Origin: [Phialemoniopsis] sp. UDSM-2020
Lineage: Eukaryota > Ascomycota > Sordariomycetes > Thyridiales > Thyridiaceae
NCBI GenBank assembly: GCA_018873225.1
Contig: JAEILZ010000003.1
Location: 1,860,001 to 1,924,000, forward strand
Direction of reading: 5' to 3'
DNA length: 64,000 bases
Positions 33,865 to 45,022 of the stretch are shown piece after piece (the first letter of the stretch is position 1; every line of letters starts with the position of its first letter). The notes under the pieces are model-generated. The model did not search any database and had not been told where the DNA came from. It was given only the letters and a program-made list of their open reading frames with translations. Both the position numbers and the translations under genes were made by a program.

Positions 33865-34367
33865 GCCGAATACTGCGTAGAAATATTTTGATGTCAAGTA
33901 CGACTGGGCTGCCTTGGCCGAATGCAGAAGTTGTAGGTTCTTCTCGCGCCGGAATGTGACGTGCAAGATGCTAAAACCGAGCTCGGCTTTTGAGCAGTAA
34001 CAAAGAGTGGGAACCACACCCAATCCATGACTCGATGATTTTTGATCATAAGTAGTGGCATCCGTTTTTGAGACTAGTGTGATAATTGAGGTAGCCCAAT
34101 GACATTGAAGGTACTTTAAGTACGTACTTTGGAGCTAAAACTTTGGACTGTGTCAAAACCCGTCAAAAGCCGATTTCTACCGCCATTACAGCGCTCGATA
34201 TCCGTCTTCGGGCTTTACATTCCCTGCAAAGCACGGCGTGCCTTCGGGTCAAATTTTACACTGAGCACGTTTCGAATGTATATAAAGATCTAGACAATGT
34301 CTGCCAAGGTCAATGATGACATGCAAACCACCTTTTGTTATTGTTGTGTAGACAGTTCGACCAAAAC
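33865..34367. promoter_or_regulatory. Divergent promoter between Zn2Cys6 regulator and DHA1 transporter
   Basis: 503 bp between the two ATGs. It contains a perfect 12-bp palindrome AAGTACGTACTT at 34118-34129 and an everted CCG-N4-CGG pair at 34202-34211, the kind of half-site pair bound by Zn2Cys6 dimers. A TATA element at 34279-34286 serves the transporter. Confidence 0.55.
34279..34286 (+). promoter_or_regulatory. TATA box of the DHA1 transporter
   Basis: TATATAAA, 82-89 nt upstream of the ATG at 34368. Confidence 0.55.
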
Positions 34368-36057
34368 ATGTCTGAAGCAACCACCTCGGCCGATCCTGGG
34401 ACCAAAATCTCAGGAGAGATTCCACCCGGTCAAGAAGATAAGACAACAGAGCATCTCCAGTTCGAAGACAAGCAACATCGCGATGTAGAAGCAGGTACTC
34501 CAGCGCCAAGCGACACGGAAAAGCCACCCACCGATCCGAACCTTGTAACATGGGACGGCGAAACAGATCCGGCCAACCCCAAGAACTGGACGACGAAGCG
34601 AAGAATGATCATCACGGTCCTAGTGTCCTTGTTCACCTTCATGTCTCCGATCTCGTCGTCAATGGTCGCTCCCGCACTCTCGAAACTCGGAGAAGACCTC
34701 GGCATGCACCAACAGTTGGAGGTCGAGATGGCCTTGTCAATCTTTGTCCTCGGCTACGCAGTCGGCCCTCTATTCTTCGGGCCCATCTCTGAGATCTACG
34801 GACGGTATCGCATATTGCAGCTGAGCAACCTGTTCTACTTGGCGTGGAATATCGGCTGCGGCTTCGCCCAGAACAAGGCCGAGTTCTTTGTGTTTCGCTT
34901 CCTGGCTGGTATTGGCGGCAGCGCGCCGCTGGCTCTTGGAGGAGGAGCTATCAGGCAAGTTTCCTGGGATGTTCTTGATTGACAAGGCTTTATTAACACC
35001 GAAGTGTAAAGTGATCTATGGAGACCCGAGGAACGCGGCAAAGCCGTCGGCATTTACAGCATGGGACCCCTTCTAGGCCCGGTTCTAGGCCCGGTCTGCG
35101 CCGGGTTCATCGCCGAGAGGACGACTTGGCGCTGGTGCTTCTGGTCCACGAGCATCGCAGCCGGCGTCGTCCAGCTTGCGGCATTCCTCTGGCTGGAGGA
35201 GACGTACGCGCCAATCTTGCTGAGGAGAAAGTGCGAGCGCTTGATCAAAGAGACTGGCAACGTCCAATTGCACACTGGACCGGAATCGGCGAAGAAGCTC
35301 TCGGAAACCCTAGGCCCGGCCCTGATCCGGCCGACGCGGATGATCGCCACGCAGCCCATCGTGCAGCTCATCGCGCTATACATGGGGTACCTCTTCGGTG
35401 TGATGTACTTGGTGACAGTGACCTTCCCCGTGGTCTGGACTGAGGTGTACAACGAAAGCCTCGGCATCAGCGGCCTGAACTTCATCTCGCTCTTTGTCGG
35501 CGCGGTCCTTGCTGTCGCGATCAGCATGATGGCTGTGGATAAGCTGTATAAGAGACTGAAGGAGAAGAACAACGACGTCGGTCGTCCGGAGTTCCGTGTG
35601 CCGTCCATGTTTGTAGGCTCGACGCTTGTTCCAATTGGACTTTTCTGGTACGGCTGGAGTGTCCAGGCGCGGGTGCACTGGATCATGCCCAACATCGGCA
35701 TCGCTTTGTTCACCGCCGGCGCCTTTGTCTGCCTCCAGGCGATGCAGGCGTATACGATCGACAGCTATTCTCGATATGCTGCTAGTGGTCTTGCCGCCGC
35801 TACGGTGCTGCGGAGCTTGGCCGGGTTCGCCTTTCCCCTTTTCGCACCGTATCTTTACAAGGTAAGATCTGCCTCGGAAAAGAGACGAGCAAACCAAAGA
35901 AGAGGAAAGAGAAGACTGACATATCTAGGCCCTCGACTATGGCTGGGGAACTAGCGTATTGGCGTTTATCAGCATTGGTATTGGTATCCCGGCTCCGGTC
36001 TTGTTTTACGTCTTTGGACCGAAGCTGCGAGCCATGTCGAAATATGCTGCCGGGTGA
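34368..36057 (+). CDS. MFS transporter, DHA1 (polyamine/drug-proton antiporter) type
   Basis: 521 residues from three exons (34368-34954, 35012-35861, 35929-36057). The first intron has a GC donor (AG|GCAAGT) and AAAG acceptor; splicing restores GGGAISDLWRPEERGKAVGIYSMGP in frame. The family signature WDGETDPANPKNW precedes the first helix. The segments MVAPALSKLGEDL, FVLGYAVGPLFFGPISEIYGR, VFRFLAGIGGSAPLALGGG and GPLLGPVLGPVCAGFI follow, typical of twelve-helix TPO/FLU1-like proton antiporters for drugs, polyamines or secondary metabolites in the plasma membrane. It is divergent from a Zn2Cys6 regulator, the usual efflux-pump/regulator pair. The 3' end is convergent with a kinase gene. Confidence 0.9.
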
Positions 36058-36351
36058 TGAAATCCCTTTCAAGAGGGGGTAAAGCCATTATGTCGGAATG
36101 GTATACTTCTTCATATAGTTTCGTACGAGCTGAAGATATATCACAGGATTCTAAACCTCGTACTTGAACGAATAAGACGCAACTTGACATTGGGATGCCC
36201 ACTTGGGTCAAGTCGAGATCGTTGAGTACATGTAATACAATCATTAGATACAGATACAAATCCCCGCGCAAGCATTGTGATGTAAATCTTGTGTTGGGAA
36301 GAGTAACGTGGCATTGTATTCATCTCATCAAGCCCGAGAAGGTTGCTCAAG

Positions 36352-37583
36352 TCACAGGTCTTGATGCGATTGTAGATAGGGATGACTGGCTATGTCCGTT
36401 GCGCTGAGCCGGTGGACGGGGTCTATTGAGAGCATTCCTCTCAATAGTTGCAGCAGCGTACCTCTCTGGTCCTCCAAGATTTGCGGGCATTTGTCCTTGA
36501 TCTGCCTTTCCAGGGCTCTTCCGGGGGTGAAGCTTGGGTCATACCAGAAGTCTTTCTGTCCGAGCTCCAGGCGGCGCTCCGCCTGATTGATGAATTGGCC
36601 TTCCCATTGGGCCGGAAGATTGCCCAATGTGTCAACGATAGTTCCAATCAGGAGATCCAGCTGGTCGAAAATGAGAGGGAAGAGAATTCGAGAGGTATAA
36701 AGTTCGAAAAGGACACACCCTAGGCTCCAGACGTCACTTGCTTGTGCCTGTAGGGATCCAAAGCAGAGTTCTGGGGCGAGAAATGACCGAGGAATACCTA
36801 GTATCTCGGATGGGGGATTACTGCTGCGGAAGGACAGGCCGAAATCGACAATACAAGCCTGGCCCGAAAGCAGCTTAGGATCTAAGCTCCTGAAGTTGAT
36901 CCCTGCCACGACTTCTCTTGGAGCCGCCGCTGGCGAACCATCCATGCGCAGCAACTGGGTCTTCCTTGGAGCTCCTAGGTAGCGATATACCTCGGAATCA
37001 GTCCAGTTAGCGACATCGTGCAAAGCAAATAGCACGTTGTTGTGAGTCAGGTCTATCGAAATGCGTTAGCGTGAAGGGAAAAGTAATGTTTGACAGGAAA
37101 TAGCTTACCGCCATGGCACAGCCCTGCCCTGTGAATGAATGAAAGCCCTTCGCCTAAGTGACGTGAGGCTTTTTTCATGAAAGGTGTTGATAGTTCCATC
37201 CGACGCAGATGATTGAGACTTGGTCCTAAGACAGGTAACACCAGGCAGGAGTGGGAACCATAAGGACCAGAGATGTTGAAGTGGTCATGTACAGACAATA
37301 CACTTGGATGTGTGCCCTGAGAGTTCATCAGGTAAAGGAGTGTCTCCAGTTCTGTCTGCGGTGCATCTGCGGCCAGGATCTTCAGCGCATAGAGTTTCTC
37401 ATCGGTCGTGTTCCTTGCTAGCCATACTATCGAAAAACCCCCACAGCCAAGCTTGTGTAGGATTCTATATGTGTCCTTGATGACATCTCCAAGATAGACG
37501 GGAAGAAAACCGCCCTTGTGATATCTTTCGACATCTTCGACATTGTCAAGGTCATCGGGCCACTGATATCTTTGAGGCGACAT
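36352..37583 (-). CDS. SRPK-like serine/threonine protein kinase
   Basis: Two exons (37583-37109, 37052-36352) encode 391 residues, essentially only a kinase domain. The start of the domain is preceded by YHKGGFLPVYLGDVIKDTYRI, characteristic of SR-protein kinases. The glycine loop is LGCGGFSIVWLA, the ATP-binding lysine is in YALKIL, and the catalytic loop, completed across the intron, is CHGDLTHNNVLF (HGD rather than HRD, common in this group). The metal motif is VDFGLSF and the APE region is FLAPELCFG. The spacer that splits SRPK domains is short here. Filamentous ascomycetes have many such lineage-expanded SRPK-like kinases with unknown targets. All key catalytic residues are present, so it is probably active. 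The N-terminus might extend further upstream by an unseen exon. Confidence 0.87.
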
Positions 37584-39752
37584 ATCGGATGAGACAGCAG
37601 CAGACTTGCTGGTCAAGCGTTAGGGGAACATACCGATTGAGGAGGTCCACTCTAAGTTTGCCCCGCGGCTGGGAAGTGAGATAGCTCTACGAGCAGCTAA
37701 CTCGCCGATAAACAAGTGTGCCTGATAGGTCCAATTCACCGCCCAGGCTCTGGCGTAGCTATGGATCCTCACCCAAAGGTCTTTCTCTGATATACATGCT
37801 GAGGCAGCCTTCCGAGCATGCGTGTTTGACCTCGATACGGACCCCATCCTTGACGTATCAAGAGAACAAAAGAAGGAGAGAGAAAAAAGAGAGAGGAGAC
37901 GTGGTCTGCCTTCGCCTTACCTGATATGGCTTCTCTTATCTCCATGCTGGAAGGGTGGGAGGATAATGCTAGGATGGGACTTCTACAGCACCATGTACAG
38001 TATGTACACCTTCGGAATTGTAAATTTTCCTAGCTTCATCTCTGTATCCCTATGATATTCGTTTTAAGATTCCAGATTCAAGAATATTTAATCCGTCGGG
38101 ATGAGATGACCAGAGGCGATAGGGAAGTTAGAGCGCTCCAAGAAGAATGTCTCACCAATGTCCTTGCTGGACGACGGTACAAACTCCCAATCCAATAGAA
38201 CCACCGCAGCTGGATCTCGCGCGAAATGTGGACGAGGCAGGGTGGTATCTGTCAGGGGCTGTTGGGTTCAATGATCCCGATCCGCTGGCTCGGTCAGGGG
38301 CAACACGCAGATGCAGATGGGAAAACAGAAGGCGGGAGCCCCTAGTACCACAGGCCAGTGGGCTGAAGGCTGTCTCCAAACCTCCAACTCTCACCAGGTA
38401 GCCCGAGCGGGAAGGGCTGGAGCAATCTGGGGTAAAGAGGCCGACGGGTAATACTCTCTTTCGAGTTGGAGAAGCGATGGATATTTGGATACTAACCTTC
38501 AGCGTGGCGTTTTTGACACGAGACGGAGAATTTCATCTGGTGTAGACGTAAAGGGTGGTGTGTTTCGATGTGCCGACCGTTGAGTGATGGCGCGAGGCGT
38601 GAGCACTGTCGCAGCCATACACACGCAGACAGGGCTTGGCATGGGTTGGAGAGCAGCACTGAACATTGAAGTCTCTCGTCTCGGGGCAACATCGCGTCGA
38701 AAAGGCGGGAGGGCCAAAAAGCCAAGGCATGCAATTGCCGGGTGTGCGGCCGCTGCGCCAGTAAACGACGACAGTGGCGGCAGGGGTGGTGGGTTAGTGA
38801 TCTGGGGAACCCACAGCAGCGAGCACTGCGATTCGGGGAATATTTCTAGTGGATCGACCTCCCGTTTCTTGCTAACGTTTTTAGTGCCTTTTCTTCTCCG
38901 CAGAAACACTAGCCAGAATTTGGGGTACCGGACATCTCGAGTTTGAATCTTACGGCATGGATGCATCACAACGACAGAGACACACCTCCTGATCCATTCA
39001 CTCTACTGCCAATTGACCTGGCTCACCCTTGGCTTGCCACCCTGTCCCCCCTTTTCATACCGTCCCCCGCATCACACTGGATGAACTCCCCGTCACGCTA
39101 ACCCCCCCAGCATGGCCAAGAACAGCATTAAAGCTTGCAGAGAGCAAGGATACAGGGACAAATAAACTCGGCCCATGATGGAGACGCGGGCAGCCCAGCC
39201 CACCTAAAATGCCAAAAGTATTCACCGGGCGAGTAACCTCCACATGCAACATCCGACGGGTCTGGGAGTCTATGGTCGTATCCATGGATCGCAAACCCTA
39301 AATGCCCGCCGCTGAAAGCGATACAAAACAAACGGGCCGAAACCTGCCAGGTACCCCGGGGAACGTGCCATGCCTGCATACAAATTCTGCACTCGAGCAT
39401 CCTCCTTTCGAGGTATCCCACAGGTAGATATTCTCTCTCATCCAGTTCCCCATGAGGAGAGATGACCCTGTAGTGGATTCGGGGTGATCCTCAACACGAC
39501 CTGCCTTTTTCATCACGACGGTGATAAAGCTCGCCTCTTCCCCTCCTCCAGTTTTCTGTTGAAGTGCCTCTGCTCTCGCTCTTCATCCTTTTCGCCTCTG
39601 GTCAAGCACCGACCACGCTCTTCAGCTGCTTCGACAATTACCCAGACCTTGGAGCATCACTTGCCCCTCGTCATTGTTACTGTCGGCACGTGCTAGATCT
39701 CAGACGCTCCTCCTCAATATCAAAGGACAGAATTGTCGCGCCCACCTACAAG
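37584..39752. other. Gene-free stretch between kinase and FucP-type permease
   Basis: 2.2 kb with divergent promoters. The part nearest the permease (39480-39750) is CT-rich and looks like a transcribed leader. A 75-codon minus-strand frame (37620-37847) could be an upstream kinase exon, but no in-frame splice is convincing. Confidence 0.5.
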
Positions 39753-41382
39753 ATGGGCTTCAAGGACTTCGCCAAGAAGCGCGGCCTGGTCATTTCGGAC
39801 CACAAGACCACGCGCGCTGCTGAGCTAACCCTGCGCGAGTCCATCTACCCCATCTGCCTCGTCACCATCCTCTTCTTCCTCTGGGGTTTCTCGTACGGCC
39901 TGCTCGACACGCTCAACAAGCACTTTCAAAACATCCTGGACATCAACAAGGCTCGTTCCTCTGGTCTGCAGGCTGCTTACTTTGGGTGAGTGTCTCTATC
40001 ATCCCCATGTCTCTCAGAAGTATCGTGCTCTAACAATCGCTCTCGACTCGCAGCGCCTATCCTCTTGCTTCGCTCGGTCACGCTGCCTGGCTTCTCCGCC
40101 ATTATGGCTACAAGGTCGTCTTCATCTGGGGCCTTTGTCTCTATGGTAAGCCTTCTCACTCGCACTCGGCCGGCGCTCCATGCGATTCGAACGGCGTGAG
40201 CATATTACCTCAGACTCCCTTGCTGACCGCATAACTTAGGTCTCGGTGCTCTGCTAGCCATTGCTGCCATCAAGAAGGCCAACTTTGGCGGCTTCTGCGT
40301 CTGCATCTTCATCATCGGCAACGGCCTCGGCTCCCTCGAGACGGCCGCCAACCCCTACATCACCGTCTGCGGCCCGCCCAAGTACTCCGAGATCCGCATC
40401 AACCTGTCCCAGGCCTTCAACGGCATCGGCACCGTCGTCGCCCCCGTGCTCGGCTCCTACGTCTTCTTCGCCTTCGACGACTCCCGCGCCCTGGCCAACG
40501 TGCAGTGGGTCTACCTCGCCATCGCCGTCTTTGTCATTCTGCTCGCCATCGTCTTTCTGTTCTCCACCATCCCCGAGATCACCGACGCCGACATGGCCTT
40601 TCAGGCTGCCGAGACGCACGCCGGCCAGGACGACAAGCCCCTGTGGAAGCAGTGGAAGCTCTTCCACGCCGCCTTTGCTCAGTTCTGCTACACGGGTGCC
40701 CAGGTCGCCATTGCCGGGTAAGTCAAATCCATTGCAGACCTCCCACCGAATAAGGCATGACCACTAACCCGGACACAGATTCTTCATCAACTACGTCGTC
40801 GACACGACCACCTTTGGCGACGCCGACGGCTCCAAGTTCCTCGCCGGCGGCCAGGCCTCCTTTGCTGTCGGCCGCTTCGTTGGCGTCATTATCATGCACT
40901 TTGTCCGCCCGCGCTGGGTGTTCGGCATCTTCCTGACGGGCTGCATCATCTTCATCGCCCCGACCATCACGCAGCGCGGCAACGCCGGCATGTCCTTCCT
41001 CTACGTGTGCATGTTCTTCGAGTCCATCTGCTTCCCGACCATCGTCGCGCTCGGCATGCGCGGCCTCGGCCGGCACACCAAGCGCGGCTCCGGATTCATT
41101 GTTGGTGCCGTGCTGGGCGGCGCGTGCGTGCCGCCGCTGACGGGTGTGGCTGCCGATGCGCACGGTACGGGCAAAGCTATGATGGTGCCGCTTGTGTTCT
41201 TCGTTGCCGCATGGTCGTATGCTCTGTGCGTCAACTTTGTACCGGCCTACCGTGACGTCGCCGATGCCTTCACAACGGCCGAGGTCGGCCTGCACGGACA
41301 CCACGATAACGTTGCTGACGGCGAAGGCGCCGTTGTTGTTGATGAGGAGAAGGGTACGGGTGGTGTCCAGAAGGTTGCGTAG
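39753..41382 (+). CDS. L-fucose permease-like (FucP/FHS family) MFS sugar transporter
   Basis: 468 residues from four exons (39753-39985, 40054-40145, 40240-40717, 40779-41382). The first helix region reads YPICLVTILFFLWGFSYGLLDTLNKHFQ, the FHS-family signature. It continues with AYFGAYPLASLG, GYKVVFIWGLCLYG and FIIGNGLGSLETAANPYITVCGP, the last a near-diagnostic FucP motif (GxGxxxxETAANPY). RINLSQAFNGIGTVVAPVLGS follows. In bacteria such proteins are proton symporters for fucose or glucose/galactose; fungal members are taken to import monosaccharides but few have been tested. It is tail-to-tail with a GH79 enzyme that would release sugar acids from plant or proteoglycan polymers, so a shared nutritional role is plausible. 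Codon use is strongly GC3-biased, suggesting high expression. Confidence 0.9.
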
Positions 41383-41924
41383 ATTGGACAGTTCTGGGAG
41401 TGAGATGAAAGTGCACTGCGAGGAAGAGCGACAGATGAGAGGGGAGAGACTACGTCCTCGTGGCCCTCTGAGGTACGCGATGCGACACAGAAGAGGCAAG
41501 CACATAAGAGCGAGGCTGTGCAAGAATGGATATGAATGACGATCAATCTCAAGGTGTAGGGTCGAGCCTATTCAGGCATGCAGCCTAGTATAAAAAGACA
41601 TCCCTATTTATGAGGTTACAAACTCTTTCCAAATTGTCCTCCGACACGAGCTAAATGTTGTCTAATTATTTGAAGCCCAGCTTCCACGATGGAGGCGAGT
41701 TCGTACACTTCCTTTTCATGACACTGTCGAGAAGACACAATGAACACATATACCCGTGTTCAGAATACACTATGATGGTATCCAATACTGGATCACTGGC
41801 ACGATGAGAAGATATCCACATCCCCAATACCTTAGGACGTCCTAAACCTTAGTCCTAACCCACGAGATAAATGTGAGATGTAGAATTTGAAAGGATTTAG
41901 CTTTATTCTCTATCCTTTGACTGT
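41383..41924. other. Convergent 3' spacer
   Basis: 542 bp containing the 3' UTRs of the permease and GH79 genes. Nothing else seen. Confidence 0.5.
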
Positions 41925-43679
41925 CTATAAGAGCATCATGGCAGCCACTGGGAGCAAAAGAGCCAGAGGCTGCAACCCGAATCTCGTACTGCCAGCTTCC
42001 ACCGTGCCATTCGATCCTCGAGACGTATCCTTAAAGTCTAACAACACTGCTTCCGAGTCCGGCACACGCACAGAGATGCTCCGGTTTGCTACCCTTACAG
42101 TCTCGCCCACGGTGACATTCTCCAGCCTCACGGGCTTCCCATTGTCCAATTCCATATTGTAGCTCCACCCGTCAAACGTGATGCCCGTGATAGCATCGCT
42201 GCCATTAGCCCGCAGCCTCCGGACCGCCACCTCGGCCCCGTCCGCCAGGTCCACCGCGACCGTAAAGTCTCGCACCGGCCTCTCCACATCGTTCAACTCC
42301 GGCCCGCCCTGACCCCGGGCCGTATAGTTGTACTCGCGCATGTTGACCAGCATCACCCGCGCCAGGCGATCCTCCGCATACGCGGCGTACGCCACGTCCC
42401 ACGGGTTTCCTTTGCCCCCCGCAAGCGGCACCTGCGCTACGTCGACGGGCGTCTTGCTATTATCCCCGACAAACGCCGCGACGGCGACCTGCCCGTAGTA
42501 CGGCGCCTTGGTGCCCCGGGCCACGCGCTCCGTGTCGACGGGCTGCCACGGCTGGTACCGGTAGTTGGTCCCCGTGTGCATGTGCGACCTGCGCACCCCC
42601 CTCGCCGCGATGTACAAGTTGAGGTCCACCGTCCACAGCGCCGCGCCAAAGGCGTTGGACAAGCCTGGCGAACCCTGTAGCGCGACCGAGTTGTGCTCCG
42701 AGAAGGTGAGCGGCAGGTCCGCGTTGACTTTCTTGTACAGGTCCAGCACGTAGTCGGCCGCCAGCTTCGTGCGCGTGTGGTTGAGCAGCGTGCCGGACAG
42801 CGTCACGGGGCCCAGGGCGTTGTCGATGTAGTTGTGCAGGCCGTACTGCTTCACGTTGCCGTAGGTGCTGTTCTGGCCGAGGGACCACACCTTGGCAAAG
42901 TCCGGCACGATGCGGTCCTTGTTGTCGGCGTACTGCGGCCGCGTCATGATCTGGATGTTGATCATCGAGGGCGCGACCCAGCCCGCGAAGGCGTCCCCGC
43001 GCTGGCCCGGGCAGTGCTCGCCGACGGCGTCCTGCACGGCGAGCGTGCCGTTGAGCCACTCGCGTACGTAGGCCTCCTCGCGGTAGTCGGAGCCGCGAAC
43101 CGAGTACTTGCCCGAGTTGGGGAAGCCGTTGGGCTCGTTGCCGTACTCCCACACCTCGACGGCGTCGTCGCCCATGAGCGAGCACGCGGCCTCGGCCGTC
43201 TCGAGCAGCGAGCTCCAGGCGTTGGAGTACCCGTTTCCGCCCATGTTGAGCCCGTGCGAGAACGTGTACCCTTCCAGGACCTTGTAACCTTCAAAGAACG
43301 ACGGGCCGATCTGCAGGTTGTCCGTCGGGTAGTCCTTGGAGCGGTCTGTGTTGTAGTCGCCGCGGATCTGGGCGTCGGCGAGCGAGGCGTTGTAGGTGTA
43401 GAGGTCCTGCGTGTTGCCGCCGACGCGGATGTACATGTTCTTGCCGGCGAGGGCGGCGAGGTTGTCGAGCAGGTTGCGCGAGAAAGCGTTGGGGTGGCTC
43501 AGGTTGCCGGCGTAGTCGGGGAAGCAGGCGAGCTCGATGGACAGGGTGAGGAAGCCGTCGCCCGGCCTGCCGGTCTCGAGGCCCGACGGCGAGGTTGGCA
43601 CGCGGAAGGAAGACAACTCCTGGGCTACTGCGAGGGTTGCAGCGCCCAGGAGGGATGGTATCGTGAGTAAGGACCGCAT
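41925..43679 (-). CDS. GH79 family beta-glucuronidase-like glycoside hydrolase, probably GPI-anchored
   Basis: Single exon, 584 residues from ATG at 43679. The signal peptide is MRSLLTIPSLLGAATLAVA. The barrel domain shows FLTLSIELACFPDYAG and the NMYIRVGGNTQD strand, the acid/base motif VWEYGNEPNGF and the nucleophile motif LTFSEHNSVALQG, as in GH79 enzymes that remove 4-O-methyl-glucuronic or glucuronic acid from arabinogalactan or related glycans. A C-terminal beta-sandwich (from about residue 440) carries DVAYAAYAEDRLARVMLVN. Several N-glycosylation sites and a hydrophobic C-terminus (LQPLALLLPVAAMMLL) after a Ser/Gly-rich stretch suggest a GPI anchor, giving a cell-surface enzyme. The gene is tail-to-tail with the FucP-type permease. 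Confidence 0.88.
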   Translation of the reverse strand: MRSLLTIPSLLGAATLAVAQELSSFRVPTSPSGLETGRPGDGFLTLSIELACFPDYAGNLSHPNAFSRNLLDNLAALAGKNMYIRVGGNTQDLYTYNASLADAQIRGDYNTDRSKDYPTDNLQIGPSFFEGYKVLEGYTFSHGLNMGGNGYSNAWSSLLETAEAACSLMGDDAVEVWEYGNEPNGFPNSGKYSVRGSDYREEAYVREWLNGTLAVQDAVGEHCPGQRGDAFAGWVAPSMINIQIMTRPQYADNKDRIVPDFAKVWSLGQNSTYGNVKQYGLHNYIDNALGPVTLSGTLLNHTRTKLAADYVLDLYKKVNADLPLTFSEHNSVALQGSPGLSNAFGAALWTVDLNLYIAARGVRRSHMHTGTNYRYQPWQPVDTERVARGTKAPYYGQVAVAAFVGDNSKTPVDVAQVPLAGGKGNPWDVAYAAYAEDRLARVMLVNMREYNYTARGQGGPELNDVERPVRDFTVAVDLADGAEVAVRRLRANGSDAITGITFDGWSYNMELDNGKPVRLENVTVGETVRVANRSISVRVPDSEAVLLDFKDTSRGSNGTVEAGSTRFGLQPLALLLPVAAMMLL

Positions 43680-44362
43680 TGTGAAGATTATGAGCACGAG
43701 GGTGCTAGGAGAAGTCCTTGATTAACAATAGAATTGCCATTGATCAACACAATACCCAGCTCTTATATAATTATGCTTAATTGCCTCCTCCCCATGTTAG
43801 TTGAAGGGTGTGGTTTTCCCGACTTCCCCACGCCAAGAGCCGCCTGGGCTATCCCGCAGTCTAATGATTCATCTGAGGATGCGGAACCTGGCGGCTTCAT
43901 CTCATCTGCGTTAGTATTCTGACCATCATCAACCGCTCCGCGGCGCGAACCCCTGCAGCAGCGTGTTGACTAGGAATCATCTTTTCCCCCCTTTGCGGCC
44001 GCCGGAACAATATCTCCAACATTGGGTAACCGATGGTGCAAGCGATGCAGGGCAGTCTGCGGGGTCTCCGCGTCTGACAGGTGTTCCGGCTACCGACGAG
44101 TGGAGATGACACGAATGGGAGAGGACGATTGCAATTCGATCTTTCTTCCTGTTTCACGAGGATGGTTCGTGTATTGATATTTCTAACAAGAATATGTATG
44201 TGACAGTGCGCCCGCTCGTATCGTGGCAACGCCCAAAGACCTTATGAAGACCAAGACCATGCGATGCTCCCTCCTTGAGATACACCAACGCCAATGCATG
44301 CATGCAGAACAAATGAGGCTAACTCCCCAACACAATAATATGACTACCCCATCCCATCTCCT
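43680..44362. other. Promoter region of the GH79 gene
   Basis: 683 bp. A TATATAA element is at 43763-43769, minus strand. The rest also holds the 3' UTR of the neighbouring secreted-protein gene. Confidence 0.5.
43763..43769 (-). promoter_or_regulatory. TATA box of the GH79 gene
   Basis: TATATAA on the minus strand, 84-90 nt upstream of the ATG at 43679. Confidence 0.5.
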
Positions 44363-45022
44363 TTATGCGGCCGAGCACTGAACATCCTGCGCAAAGTCGT
44401 GGTTGGAGGCGGCGTCGGCGGGCAGGTCCTCGAGCTCGGCGCACTGGGGCTCGAGGGTGATGGCGGCGCACAGGTCGGGCACGGCCTCGCCGGCGTAGGC
44501 GTACTCGAGCACGACGAACTCGGCCTTGTAGTACTCGACGACGCGCTTGCAGGCGAGGAAGGTGCCCTCGCCCTTGAGGTTGACGAGCTTGCCGCCGTCG
44601 ACGGTGACGGGGCTCGACTGGCCGACGTTGACCGAGACGCCGTGCTCGTCCGGGTGGGTGGGCGAGTAGGCCTGGTCGGCGGACTGGACCGAGATGCCGT
44701 AGGGGTAGAACGGGGTGCCGCCGTCGGTGAGGACTTGTTGGGAAGCGTCAGAGGAGGAAGAGGTGCCGTTGAGGTACCAGACGCGGGCTAGGGTACCCGG
44801 CTCGCCCTCGCCGGCCGAGGGGTCGCTGAAGACGGCGATGTTGAGGCCGGCGCCGGTGTGCGCCGTGTTGAGCTGCCAGCCCGTGACGGGTGGGTCGAGC
44901 TCGCAGGCCGGGTCGGTGACCTTGGCGATGAGGGTGAAGCCCTTTGAGGTGTCGCGGCGGGCGAGGGGGCTGGCCGAGGTCAGGGCGGCGAGGCCGAGGG
45001 AGAGGAGGGTCTTGGAGTGCAT
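44363..45022 (-). CDS. Secreted protein of the DUF7907 / IgE-binding-like type
   Basis: Single exon, 219 residues. The signal peptide is MHSKTLLSLGLAALTSASP, with a possible Kex2 site (LARR) just after it. The mature protein starts GFTLIAKVTDPACELDPPVTGWQL, a pattern I associate with a family of ascomycete secreted proteins annotated as DUF7907 or as IgE-binding-like. It is beta-rich by composition and has four cysteines (PACEL, FLACKR, DLCAA, QCAEL) plus one near the end (DVQCSAA). No enzymatic motif is visible. The function is unknown; an extracellular or wall-associated role is inferred from the signal peptide only. Confidence 0.78.
   Translation of the reverse strand: MHSKTLLSLGLAALTSASPLARRDTSKGFTLIAKVTDPACELDPPVTGWQLNTAHTGAGLNIAVFSDPSAGEGEPGTLARVWYLNGTSSSSDASQQVLTDGGTPFYPYGISVQSADQAYSPTHPDEHGVSVNVGQSSPVTVDGGKLVNLKGEGTFLACKRVVEYYKAEFVVLEYAYAGEAVPDLCAAITLEPQCAELEDLPADAASNHDFAQDVQCSAA

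Noticed and set aside
42693..43670. 325-codon open frame on the plus strand
   Set aside because: Antisense shadow of the GH79 gene.
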